Below, piece after piece: positions 27,522 to 37,767 of a stretch of 64,000 nt of DNA. The stretch is from Stropharia rugosoannulata (taxonomy: Eukaryota; Basidiomycota; Agaricomycetes; Agaricales; Strophariaceae). The notes below the pieces were generated by a model. It was not told the origin of the DNA. It saw nothing but the letters and a program-made list of their open reading frames with translations, and ran no database searches. The stretch lies in the NCBI GenBank assembly GCA_028532985.1, contig JANCIK010000003.1, positions 320,001 to 384,000 of the forward strand. The letters are read 5' to 3'. A program made the position numbers and the translations under genes. The stretch's first letter is position 1, and each line of letters begins with the position of its first letter.

Positions 27522-28823
27522 ATGGAGCGCCCATCTTTTTGGAAGACACCTTGTTCGCCCACGAGTACACTCCCACCTCTCGGTAAATTACCCCTTTACC
27601 CCATAGACCGCATTAAGGACGCCTTGCGACTATTGAACGATATTTATTTCTCGCCGCCACCATCGGCCCTCCTCGGTTCTTTAATCACGACCCCAAAGCG
27701 CAGCATAGAACACTCTATACACGATAAATCTGTCCCCGATTCGGGATATGCTTCTGCGGAGGAAGACGATGAAGACCTTGAAGTCACCGACGCGGACCGC
27801 GCTATGTTACACGAGGACACTGACGACGAGAATAACCTTGAAGAACTGCGTGCCGATCCCTTCGAACGTGCCTTTTCTATAAAATGGGTGACTGGGCTCA
27901 TTACTCGTTCTGATATTTGGCTCGAGGCGTCTATTTCCGACGAGGATTTAGAGCAGCGTAGTGTCATCATAGAAGAAGCGGCTTCTTTGCTATCATCGTT
28001 TACGGGAACCGAGGACGACGACGAAGTGGCTCTTACCAGAACCTTTTCATTCCCCATTTCCTCCAACTCCTGCGATAACGGGACGAAAATAAACGATCAC
28101 ATCGTCGTTGAATTGAACGATGCTCCGCTCTCCAAGGATGATCATACCTCTGTTGGACTGCAGAGTTGGGGTAGCTCTATTTTGCTTGCTAACCGCTTCT
28201 GTCTTACGCCAAATGCTTTTGGGCTGTCGGCATCTCTCGGTGACCCTAGGAAACGGGTTCTTGAGCTAGGAGCGGGCACCGGAATGCTGAGCATCGTGGT
28301 GTCTAAAATTCTACATCAGGCACCAGTAGAAATCGTTGCAACTGACTATCACCCAGACGTTTTGGCGAACCTCGCCAAAAATGTGGAGTCCAATTTCCCT
28401 CCAAGACAATTTTCACGGGCGCCTATTACAGTAACTGCTCTGGATTGGGAAAATCCTGTTTATAGCAGTCCTTTCGACAAGTCTTTCGATCTCATTCTGG
28501 CTGCTGATGTTATCTACCACCCATGCCATGCCGAATGGATCAAGTGTTGTGTAGAGCGACTCCTTACTCGACCGGACCCCCACAGCGAGACAGATGGCGG
28601 CGTCTTTTGGCTTATCATTCCGGTCCGTACGACGGGGCGACATCAGGGCATGGACGGGACGGTGGATGCGCTTTTCCCAGCCAAGTCTGACACACCCGGC
28701 GCGGAAGGGATTGCTGGATCCAAGTTAGTGACCTTCAGCCAAGAGCGTGTCGGACGACAAGACGGTGTAGGCAGAGCCGATGAAGGCGCGTATAGACTGT
28801 TCAAAATAGGCTGGGCTAATTGA
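27522..28823 (+). CDS. Family 16 (METTL21/FAM86-like) protein methyltransferase
   Basis: SAM-dependent seven-beta-strand methyltransferase of 433 aa in one exon, unusual here because most neighbours have many introns. The N-terminal ~200 residues are poorly conserved and acidic (SAEEDDEDLEVTDADRAML). The catalytic half begins with GLQSWGSSILLANRF. Motif I is VLELGAGTGMLSI, motif II is IVATDYHPDVLANL, and the acidic loop is DLILAADVIYHPCHA, the D-x-x-Y-type post-motif of lysine methyltransferases in this family. Related yeast enzymes (Efm2, Efm3) methylate elongation factors; the substrate here is not known. I chose ATG 27522 (MERPSFWK), because the frame upstream has only a TTG. Confidence 0.85.
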   Translation: MERPSFWKTPCSPTSTLPPLGKLPLYPIDRIKDALRLLNDIYFSPPPSALLGSLITTPKRSIEHSIHDKSVPDSGYASAEEDDEDLEVTDADRAMLHEDTDDENNLEELRADPFERAFSIKWVTGLITRSDIWLEASISDEDLEQRSVIIEEAASLLSSFTGTEDDDEVALTRTFSFPISSNSCDNGTKINDHIVVELNDAPLSKDDHTSVGLQSWGSSILLANRFCLTPNAFGLSASLGDPRKRVLELGAGTGMLSIVVSKILHQAPVEIVATDYHPDVLANLAKNVESNFPPRQFSRAPITVTALDWENPVYSSPFDKSFDLILAADVIYHPCHAEWIKCCVERLLTRPDPHSETDGGVFWLIIPVRTTGRHQGMDGTVDALFPAKSDTPGAEGIAGSKLVTFSQERVGRQDGVGRADEGAYRLFKIGWAN

Positions 28824-29884
28824 TTATGCCGTTTGGCATTATGTCTATTCTCTGTCATTTATGCGGACTGCATATGACTTGCGTGGCTACTGAGGACGGA
28901 AGCACCGTCACCTGGTGGTGTTTCTTGATGAATTACACAGGACAAAGTTCTTAAGTTCTTTCGTTTGTAACTGCCGAAATCTAATCAACGGGTCCGCCCC
29001 AAAAATAACTGGGGCTATGCAGTTGCTTCCCATCTACGATTTTCAGTATTCTCAGGCGTACGACGGAATGTCCTTAGATGGACTTTAATCAAGAATATTG
29101 CTCACTGGAGAGGAAACCCAACCCTCACGGTTTCTATGTCGGAGTCTGCTGACGTAGGTCCCGCCTCCCCGCTTTTAATGCTTGCATGGCATGAAGGAGA
29201 AAAGACAATGAGTGATTTGACTTAACCTCGTGATAAGTCCACCTATAGAAGTTGTTAAGCAGGCATGAGCAACCGTGTCATTTTCTGTTGATCGATCTTC
29301 TGTCAATAGTGAATAGTCTGCTTTAAATCCGCGGCGAAGACTTTCAATAACCTGACTGGTGGGTTACAGTCTCCTTCTCAGAACGCAAATCTTTCTGTGA
29401 CAAAGGCCTGATTTCGGATACTTGCATCCCCTTAATTGACATTTACTTGTATTTTGTCCGCGATAGCAGAGCGGACCATATTATTGCAAGTACATAGTGC
29501 GGTGAGCTTATTTTGTTTGCCCAGTTTGTCCATCAGAAATCTATGCAACTGCAAAAATGGCACTTTCCCCACATATAGATAACAATTTAACTTGAAAAGC
29601 TAATGTCGTCGTCAATGTCATGCTAGTATGAAGATAGATTTAGGCACAGGTAAAATTGCTTCAAGGGGCTATGGGCCGTTCTGGATGTGAATGGGGAGGA
29701 AGGCGTAAGGTTCGCATAGAAGTTACCTCGAACCACAGACTTGGTTCAATGCAATGCAATGCCGTTTTCTCTTTGGAGCAGGACGTCCGAAATAAATTCA
29801 GTGAGTTCTTATTTATTTTTTGCTTTGCAGACAAATTTATACAATGGAGCTACGTTCAGTGCACTTCCGACGTCTTCTGCGGAC
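28824..29884. other. Intergenic, 1.06 kb, nothing seen
   Basis: Spacer between the 3' ends of the methyltransferase and the convergent lipase. Dense stops in all frames, no repeats or RNA genes noted. Confidence 0.5.
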
Positions 29885-31340
29885 TTAGCATCCCATCGTG
29901 ACAGTATCGTAAGGGCCATCGTGGTCGCTGGTGTCGCCGTCAAAGATGTTCGGAACATCGCCTACGATGCACTCAGTGCTGGGGTTATCTTGCCCTTCAA
30001 TTGCAGGAACTATTAGGAACACGTGTGCAGCTTATAACGAAATTAGGCACATACCTGGGCAGGAGACCCATTCATTGTTATCCATGATGTGGACTTCCCC
30101 TGAAGGGTGGTGGAATCCCAGGAACATGCCTGAATTAGGTACAGATCAGCACACTATCTTTGGGGTTGGCGGCAACGAATTAATAGATTAGTAACTCACC
30201 AGGAAGGATAGGTACAATGTCCTCTCTACAGACGGCAGAAGGTTATATTAGTCCAGCCATGCCTTGAATAAATCCGGGCCATGCAACGTACTTGTTGTTG
30301 ATGTGCGTGATAACGCGGTTGGCGTCCACGTAGTTGGCGAAGGCTTGGTTTCCGACCTAGAACGGCAGAGGTATATAAAGAGAAGGGAGTAATTCATATA
30401 GAGTGCGTACCCTGGGCATTCCGTAGGTCACAGCTCTGAAGGACACACCGCTGATGTGCAAAGGTAGGTAGACCAGGTCAAGAAGGGCAAGAGCGCCACC
30501 TGCAGCATTGGCGTTAGTACCATACTGCGATATATTGGGCATAGCTCAAACGCACCAAGCGAATGCCCAACAATGGTAACAGAAGGCGCGTTGTGTATGC
30601 TGATTGTCGACTGAACGGCGGTCAGAATGGTGCTCGCGGTCCTGATGGGGAAAGGCGTCAAGTTAAATCATTTTAAGAAAGAGGACAAACATACTTCGCT
30701 TGCTCGTCGGCAAAGCCCTTGTGGACCTCGATGGAGGTGCTGAGCCCAGGGAAAAGAGTTGCGCTGAGGTTTTCGGTGATGATGTCTACATCAGTGAGGT
30801 CGGCCTCGCTGCGACGTCTCATTAGCGCCCGTCCTTGCATATATCCTATGAAATGGAGAAAGCCTCACATCTCTTCTGTGTTGGTGCCTTGATGGGCGAC
30901 GATGACGGTGTTCTGGGAAGGCGAGAAGCCAACATACCCTACATATCTCAATACACATTTCGCCCACAGAAAGAGGTGAGGAACACATACAGAATTGGAC
31001 AGAAGAGCCATCACCGCCGGAAGCAGTCGGGATAAAGTCCGAATTAGCCTCGCAGTTTGCTGTTTTCAGAGAATGGAGATAACGGAGATCAGCTTCCAGC
31101 TCAATTAAGCAAAAAATACTGCTTACAGCCACAGCTCCAGTTGACGGTCGTCGAGGGCGAGCAGTAGGCCGCGCTGGCGAAGTTGGTGAATGGCCGGAAG
31201 GCGGTGATCTGGCTCGTGCTGAGCGCAGTGATGCTCTGCCTCTTGACAGGCTGGGCCTCAAGCTCAAGGGGCGCGGGCGCGGCGTTGGCCAGCGTTAGCG
31301 CGCATGTAATCGCAGCAAGGATGGACCGCTTGGAGAACAT
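29885..31340 (-). CDS. Secreted class 3 lipase (fungal Lipase_3, triacylglycerol lipase/feruloyl esterase type)
   Basis: Extracellular alpha/beta hydrolase that cleaves acylglycerols or related esters. ATG 31340 starts a signal peptide (MFSKRSILAAITCALTLANA), followed by a short propeptide ending in the Kex2 site VKR|QS. The Lipase_3 core is intact: ITAFRPFTNFASAAYCSP, then VIVAHQGTNTEEM (oxyanion/lid side), the nucleophile elbow TIVGHSLGG, Asp in REDIVPILPG, and His in GFHHPSGEVHIM. A C-terminal Cys-bearing tail (DHDGPYDTVTMGC) ends at TAA 29885-29887. Around eight short introns. Cys pairs suggest disulfides. Whether it prefers triglycerides or feruloyl esters cannot be decided here. Confidence 0.9.
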
Positions 31341-32209
31341 GTTGGACAGTTAGCGACCTGCAGTTTCCTTTGATTTGCTGGCGACAGCGACGGCGAGGCA
31401 CTTGTCCTTGAGTGTTTCTCTTCTGTTCGGGCAGTATTTATAGAGAATAAGAGGAAGCTGTGTTGACCAGCATACCCGGTCTTGTTCTCATCGGCATATG
31501 TGAGGGCGACGAACATGCGTGTCTCATTAATTGTCAATCATGAAAGAAGCTCCACTTGAACACGAAAAAAAGCGACAGTACGCATGCCCATGCGCCTCTG
31601 TTGGGAAGCGAGAGCGAAGAGGCTGGCGGCAGGACTAAATATAGACTAGTCTGTGATATTATGGATCTGCGGATCATGGCTGCGCATTCTCTGCCCATTT
31701 CCTGGATGACAATGCCAGACAAAGAAGAAATTCCCTGCCACCGTTTATATGAACTAAGTCAATAGTAGGCCGCATGGCAAGGTTCTAGCATCTAAGTAAA
31801 GAGCTCAGGAGATGATTGATACCGGCCATGGCATTTATTCATTTGTTAGCCATATGATGCAGAAAAGGTTGTGCGCGATTTCGCATTGACGTATGGGACC
31901 CTTATAGATTAGACTAATAATACGCCTAGTATCACATGTACCTGCACTGAGCATATAGATAACCTGCAATATTCAAACGTGTTCCAAACCAACAGCACAC
32001 ACAACTCTGTACTCCTCCCCGCATCTGATTGATCACCATTCGAATTTGTTATTATGGATCAAAAATAGAACAACATATGACTATATTTAGCATGCCCGAA
32101 CGGCCAGTACAAGACCAGAGCTTTTGACTTGGTATATTTACTTCGGAACAAATCTGCCCTCTAATTATGTTGTACCGTGGTACAGCTTTCATATCATGAA
32201 GAGATTATT
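31341..32209. other. Intergenic, lipase promoter and spacer
   Basis: Contains the lipase TATA box, listed separately. The remainder to 32.2 kb is AT-rich. I saw no gene. Confidence 0.5.
31435..31442 (-). promoter_or_regulatory. TATA box of the lipase gene
   Basis: On the minus strand the sequence reads TATAAATA, 95 bp upstream of the lipase ATG, and is followed by a C/T- and A-rich leader. Confidence 0.5.
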
Positions 32210-32699
32210 TTAAATGATGTATTTCTTTAACAGGCTCTGTCAAGGTTGAGTCAACGGTTAAATCATGTATGCCACAAATTAATTGAAGCTTACCTGGAGC
32301 CTAGGTTTGTCAGAGCCAACGACCTCATACACCCGAGAGTTGCTTTGATAGACAATAAATACAGGGGTCTATTGGATCCAGTTTGATTAACAATTGAAAG
32401 TACGAAAATAAAACCCTCTTGACTTACATTGCTAATTCCACAGAACTCTGATATGTCTGGTGAAGTGTCACAATCTACTTGATAGAAACGCAGTCCCCGC
32501 AGTTCAGGTAATCTCGAAAATTTCTCGAAATCCGGAGCAATTGATTTACAGGGGCCAGACCAGGACAGGTGGAAGAAAACGATTACAGGCGAAGAACTAC
32601 GGATCTTTTGACACTGGTCAGAATGTTTTGTGCAGCGATGCAACTCACTTGACTTACTATTTCTCTAAACTCTTGAACGGAGGCGATGCCTACGGCCAT
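32210..32699 (-). CDS. Thioredoxin with SGPC active site
   Basis: A single thioredoxin domain of about 109 aa in four exons. The protein starts MAVGIASVQEFREI, then after a short intron CQKIRSSSPVIVFFHLSW. The active-site loop reads W-S-G-P-C-K instead of W-C-G-P-C-K: the attacking N-terminal Cys codon is TCT (minus strand, 32557-32559), one base from TGT. The rest of the fold is normal: FEKFSRLPELRGLRFYQVDCD, the cis-Pro in GISNTPVFIVYQ, and the terminal helix LQSLLKKYII reached through a 27-nt last exon (32210-32236). Other family features suggest it is under selection. With only the second Cys it cannot act as a normal dithiol reductase; it may act as a monothiol, a binding partner or a trap. 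A sequencing error at one base is the plain alternative. Confidence 0.85.
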
Positions 32700-33747
32700 T
32701 AGGACGGAGGTGGTCTACGACGCTAGTATACAGGCTTTGACGACAGGACGGCGTGTTTGAACTGCCCAAGACAGTTGGAGTTTTACAGATGACAGTAAGA
32801 CAGTGTCGCCGTACCTGATTCATTCAACCGTTTATGTACTCTGGTCGAAGTCTTCGTGCGCCATGTTGTGGGTGGCTTACATACGGTGACTGAATTGATG
32901 TGCCACTGCGTGAGAGCCAAGGAGCAGAACGCCGTCGCTATAAAAGACAAGGGACAAGGCCTTCTTTCTCGATAAAGCTGTTAGAGGGGTATTTTAATTC
33001 GCATCCACCTTGAGGGGTCGAGATAACTGCATAGATGGTGTGAAGGGTGTGCTGCGAAGAGTGGGAGACTGCGGAAAAGTCCAGTAATAGTTGTGTGTGT
33101 CCAGTACAGCACTGTGCACAGCGGCAATGACATATGAAGTGTACACCAAAAGGTGTTAATGGGACGTGATATGATTCTGCCGAACATCACCGTCATCTTG
33201 CACGACTTGCAAGTGACCCGAACACGATGATGGTGATATACATGACGGGGTCATGGATAGGCTATATAAGATGGGTGATTGGGTTGAGCATAGCACTTTC
33301 GCCTGGTGGATTTACGAGTGCCCGTTTCCCAAGGAGCCTTGCAGAGGCAAGTCGTTGCATGCTGGAATGAGTCTACTGTCAAGCGCTAAGTATGAGAAAG
33401 AGTATTTAGGGATGCATATAGTGGCGTACAAAGCGGTGGTGTGGGGTTGGGAGTCGGAGTCCCGCGCCCACTACGCTGCCTCCCACGTGGTTGCATGGCA
33501 ACGCAGGCGCCAAGTGTCGTCTGATGGATACATATTTACAAGGAGGAAAAAAGCGGGCTGATAGACTTGATTCCTCTGCACCCCAACGAAGCGCTGAGCG
33601 CCTGAATATTGTATGCTGTGAGACGGTTGCTGGAGGGCACGAGTGAGTGAGCATGCGGCGAAGCACGCGCTGTTTGTATATGAATGTTTGATCCCTGACT
33701 AGTCCCACCGTCTCTTGATACGCTTGTTGCCCCCAGCCATATCCACC
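32700..33747. other. Intergenic with two TATA-like elements and no gene
   Basis: Two plus-strand TATA-like elements, CTATAAAAG near 32938 and CTATATAAG near 33262, each precede a kilobase in which I find no credible coding frame. The nearest gene, CHS7, starts at 33748, too far for either to be its core promoter. A non-coding transcript or a gene of very small exons is possible. Confidence 0.4.
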
Positions 33748-35126
33748 ATGCGCTTTGGCGACTTCCAGGACCTCTGTAGGGACACCCCCAGCTATCCCTG
33801 GTGCAATCTATTCTACCGCCAGGTATGCCCATTTATTCCTCCCGAATTCTCCCACTCATCCCTGCTTCAACTTCAGCTCCAGCGCGCACCCCCAGCGACA
33901 CTCAAAGGCCTATCGGCAAACGCCACCTCCGCCCCCGTAGGCATCGACCCAACTTGCGGTATCCCCAGGCTGCACCATGACGGCTCAATATCCAACGTCG
34001 CCAACATCGCCGCCTGCGGACTTAGCGTCTTATTCGTCCTTATGCTCATCGTCGTCTGCAATCAGAGAAAGGCCGCCGTAGGTGCGTTCGACCCACGCTT
34101 TTCAACATCTCAAAAAAAAACCAATATCTCATGTTGATCCAGGGCGCATTGAGCTACGGACACTCCTAGTGCTCTACCTAGTCTCCCTTCCCTTACAACT
34201 TCTCACTACTGGCTCTCTACTGGAGCAGGGCTCGACAGCGCTCGTGGCTCTCACTGCCGTCCACGTCGGAGTTGTCGTCGCATTATTCTGGTCGTTGCTG
34301 GCCAACGCGATCGTTGCGACACAGGTCGTAGAGGACGGCACGTTAGCGAGCTTGGTCGTATGTCTTCATTCTGCCTTCTTCACACATCAAATACTCACCC
34401 TTCTCCCGTTCAACCATCACAGCCATTTCATATTTTCATCGCTGTTGGGCTGGGCATTGGCATATATATATCACTTGACATCGCTTTGGGCGTAACTGAG
34501 GCCATCGGCGGCCTCTCCACGCCGCCAGAGGAGATACGTAGCATTGCGCTGTTTGTGCTAACTAGCATATGGCCTGCGTTGTATGTCCTATTTCGTGTTT
34601 CATGCTCACCGAACGACATTGACCACTCCCTAGCTGCGCCGTTATCTACTTCCTCATCATGCTGTACATCGTTCTACGAGTACTCAACGAGGTCAAGCCA
34701 ACGTGGTATTACATCCTCGCCGCGACACTATTTGTACTCGCGCAGCTTGCCTGGTTCCTCCTTGGTCGTGTAATTTGCAAAGTTCGTATTCTGTCCAGGT
34801 TATGAAAGGCGGTCTCTTTAACGCGTCATGTACAGGGATCAAATTCCAAGATCGATGGTTCCTTCATCGCGACTCTGTTGGAGACGGCATCTATGGGTGT
34901 ATTATACCTTGCCTGGAAGAGCATAACAGAAGGTGAGAGTTGTACCATCTACTATGCGGTTTACTTCCATGTCGTCGATCGTATATACGATCGACGATCG
35001 TGATCAACCATCTGCATATCACTCCGTCATACCATCTCACTGCATAGCTTTCAAAACCTCTATCATTCTTTACAAAATGCTGACTTGTCTTTTTCAGAAA
35101 CCTGGGACGATGAATATTACACATAG
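33748..35126 (+). CDS. CHS7: Chitin synthase export chaperone
   Basis: ER multispanning membrane protein needed for ER exit of chitin synthase Chs3. The N-terminus matches the family (MRFGDFQDLCRDTPSYPWCN, then Cys in DPTCGIP). Successive hydrophobic segments follow, consistent with about seven TM helices: SVLFVLMLIVVCNQ, RTLLVLYLVSLPLQLLTTGS, ALVALTAVHVGVVVALFWSL, FHIFIAVGLGIGIYISLDIA, IALFVLTSIW, AVIYFLIMLYIVLRVLN, YYILAATLFVLAQLAWFLL. The conserved KIDGSFIATLLETASMGVLYL and TEETWDDEYYT end are present. There are about seven short introns; the last one (about 34934-35096, unusually long at 160 nt) contains a perfect 26-nt palindrome. Fungal cell-wall chitin synthesis depends on this chaperone. 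Confidence 0.92.
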
Positions 35127-36726
35127 GAGAGATAAGGTGAACATTTCACATTACTCGCATACCCCACAGCACACAATGCTTCTCGTCTCCAAACCTCGAC
35201 CTTACTCTCGATATCACTCTCACTTTGGACCCGCCGACTCGTACTCTTGTCTTTAGATACTCTAATCATGCCCACGTTACGACCCTCCGACACGTTTCAA
35301 ACTTCCATGCACGCGGGGAGCACAACGCAACAAATGAAAGTCGCAAGTAAACACTCGCCGCTCGCCGAGTGGAAGAACTATTTACATTGCTTCCGTTGTC
35401 TCCTTCCGTTTCATGAATCCTGCCAATACCCTGGACACAACCAGATATACCTGCTCCCCCTTCCACATCACACCGACTACCATGCACTAGATAATTTCTT
35501 CGCTGCCGGCATAACTGTTGCTACCTATCAACATCTGGGCCTCCGATTCATCCTATTCATATCCCCCGGCCATCATGTCCGTTTCCCCGTTGCGCAAACA
35601 CAAAACCCGCTTCGTCTTCTCAGTTGTGTACCTAACCCCGCTTGCTTACTATTCTTGTCTTATTACTCACTGCTTACACCTCCATAAGACAGTTTGCCCT
35701 GTCCTGGACCGCCCCTTGGTTGGTAAAGGAAACCGATGGGCCTGGAGAGACGTTGTACGTTGTTGCCTGCCTTTACTTGTTGTTACCTTCTTGGATTTGT
35801 GTTATATAATATTTATTGAATACAAATGAACTTTTGACACTCTTCCGCCTCGTACTAATAGGCATTTACGACATCACGTACCTTCTTGACGACTTTTTTC
35901 TATTAATCCAATTACATCTTGATCGTTTCCCTTTAGCCACCGAGTCAGGTCCGAATGGTCACCCTCTCGAACTGCTGCTATAGTACGTTCTATCTGTCAA
36001 TCCAGAGCGCAAAAGGATAGCACCAGCAGCATCATACAGGCACCACAGCAGCATCAATTGACCTGCTGACGCAACTACGCTCTTGTATCTACCTAAGAGG
36101 ATCCCAACTGAGATGCGCAAGTCGCTTTACAGCATACCGGCTTATGTATTTTTGCGTTCTGGAAAAATGTCGAGTTTCATTTGTTGCCATAGATTCCAAA
36201 CTTTCTTTCCAGAGTAAGAGTAAATAAGCTTTAGCCTATTATGCGATTCACAGCCCGGTCGGCGGTGCTGCCTTCAAGCTGCCGTGCGCTCGCCGTACCT
36301 ATTACACACCAGGTAGCAGCGTGCACCGTTCATAGCCCTTGGCCTGAATGCTAATACAAGCCAAAGCACTTCTCCTATCGGCCAACACTCAAGGTTGCTA
36401 GAAGTACGAACTAATCTGATTTCCGTACAGTGCTTGAATGAAGTTTCCATATCAGAGAGACTAAAGATTATGGCCTAGCTTGTTGAAGCACCAGCAATGA
36501 ACGGACATGGTGTTAGGATTAGCAAGCCCCTCTACATTACATAGCATTACATACCGAAGTATACCAGCTTTTCAGCACGAGTCAAAAAAAATTTGGTGGC
36601 GAACATTTTGATTTTGTAGTTTAGCATGTTCAAAGAAGTCTCGCATGATTGGCGCGAGTATTTAACAGGATATTGAGTGCTCATGTTTTATCACCAAGCT
36701 GCAGACACAAGGACAAGGACAACAGC
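35127..36726. other. Intergenic, 1.6 kb, with a possible small gene
   Basis: Separates CHS7 from the secreted cationic protein. A possible small multi-exon gene starts near 35574 (listed separately). A TATTTAA near 36658, about 65 bp upstream of ATG 36727, may be the TATA box of the secreted protein. Short A/T tracts occur near 36587. Confidence 0.45.
35574..35829 (+). CDS. Doubtful small protein, splicing unresolved
   Basis: ATG 35574 opens MSVSPLRKHKTRFVFSV. Reading straight through gives an 85-codon frame with two hydrophobic stretches. Alternatively a donor just after it (GT|GTACCT) and the CCATAAG acceptor would give QFALSWTAPWLVKETDGPGE, which looks more protein-like, but I could not find a clean continuation. 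No family recognised. It may be a short membrane or mitochondrial protein, or chance. Confidence 0.2.
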
Positions 36727-37767
36727 ATGATAACGACCAGATTTTCTGCACTGCTAATCTTGGTATCGATTGCGACTGTGGTATCCTCCACGCCTGTTGA
36801 TATCGCCAGGAGGGAGTCCCGGGAGCTCGCCGACACACTCTTTTCCGGCGTGCAACTAGCAGTGGCACAGCATGTCGACTTGTTGCCGCAGACGGAAGAC
36901 TTGGGCGCTGACGACGACAGCAGCATCGAAGTGGACATAACTCCATCCAACGAGCAATATGCAGATTCTGCATCTGCGGAAGAAGCGGACGGACTCCTTA
37001 CGCTCGACGAAGACGAAGACGATAGCGGTCTTGAATACGAGGCTGGGGAAGAAGAGGAAATGAACCGCTTTCCTGTTGGCGTCATAGGAAAAATAGCAGG
37101 CAAGGGACTTGGACGCCTCGGGAAGAAGTTGCCCAAGCTCCTCGGTAAAAAGATGCCCAAGCTTCTCGGTAAGAAATTGCCCAAGCTCAAGATTCGCTTC
37201 AAAGGGCGTAAAATGCCCAAGATCAAGATTCGCATGGGGAAGGGGAAGGGGAAAGGGCGCGCACGTCCCCGCCCTCGTCCCCGTCCGCGCCAGAAGCAGT
37301 CGCGTCAGCGATCCAGGCGCCCAAGTAGGCCACAGCAGGAGGAGCCGAGCCAGGGAGAACCGGATCCGAATCCGACGCCGGCACCTGCGCCTCCGCCCCC
37401 GCCTGCGCCAGCTCCAGAGCCGCTTCCTGATCCAAGCGCCAATCCGGTCCCAGTCCCAGTCCCCGTGCCCGATCCTGTCGGGGGAGGCGAGCCAACTGTC
37501 AACCCAGACCCGAATCCTGTACCACTTCCTGTCCCCGTGCCGAACCCTGCTGTTGAAGGTGGGGGAGGCGAAGGCGAACTTGCTTTGGGACTGGCACGTA
37601 TGCCGGAGCTCGCTCCAGAGTACAGCTACGCAGATATTGTCAACCTTTGTCTCGGGAAAGAGCCCAAGTTCGAATGTTTCTTCGAAGACCAGGATAGCGA
37701 AGATGCATTCAGAAACGATGAGGAAGCCGGTGCTCAAAAGGGTATGCAATGGTTCGGATGGCTTTAG
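36727..37767 (+). CDS. Secreted charge-segregated protein with cationic LGKK[LM]PKL repeats
   Basis: 346 aa, one exon, no family recognised. ATG 36727 begins a clear signal peptide (MITTRFSALLILVSIATVVS|STP). Four blocks follow. Residues ~58-111 are strongly acidic (TLDEDEDDSG, AGEEEEMN). Residues 117-204 contain about 35 Lys/Arg and no Asp/Glu; they include three tandem copies of LGKK[LM]PKL (131-154), a related GRKMPKIKIR, a GKGKGKG run and PRPRPRPR. Residues ~203-275 are Pro-rich (PAPAPPPPPAPAP, NPVPVPVPVPDP). The C-terminal ~50 residues have two Cys (308, 317) and an acidic then aromatic end (MQWFGWL). An acidic pro-part ahead of a cationic amphipathic part recalls antimicrobial-peptide precursors; RR at 28-29 and 197-198 could be Kex2-type sites. 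Function is inference only. A wall-binding or nucleic-acid-binding secreted protein is equally possible. Confidence 0.75.
   Translation: MITTRFSALLILVSIATVVSSTPVDIARRESRELADTLFSGVQLAVAQHVDLLPQTEDLGADDDSSIEVDITPSNEQYADSASAEEADGLLTLDEDEDDSGLEYEAGEEEEMNRFPVGVIGKIAGKGLGRLGKKLPKLLGKKMPKLLGKKLPKLKIRFKGRKMPKIKIRMGKGKGKGRARPRPRPRPRQKQSRQRSRRPSRPQQEEPSQGEPDPNPTPAPAPPPPPAPAPEPLPDPSANPVPVPVPVPDPVGGGEPTVNPDPNPVPLPVPVPNPAVEGGGGEGELALGLARMPELAPEYSYADIVNLCLGKEPKFECFFEDQDSEDAFRNDEEAGAQKGMQWFGWL
37117..37188 (+). repeat. Three tandem 24-bp units encoding LGKK[LM]PKL
   Basis: Three in-frame, nearly identical copies of an 8-residue unit within the secreted cationic protein. The near identity at DNA level (CTCGGTAAAAAGATGCCCAA-type units) suggests recent slippage or unequal exchange. 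Confidence 0.8.

Noticed and set aside
33253..33561. 102-codon ATG frame upstream of CHS7
   Set aside because: The TATA-like element lies inside it rather than before it, and the composition shows no domain or codon pattern.
36856..37749. Long minus-strand open frame opposite the secreted cationic protein
   Set aside because: It is a shadow of the Pro/Lys/Arg-rich codons; the plus frame has the signal peptide, ATG and promoter.
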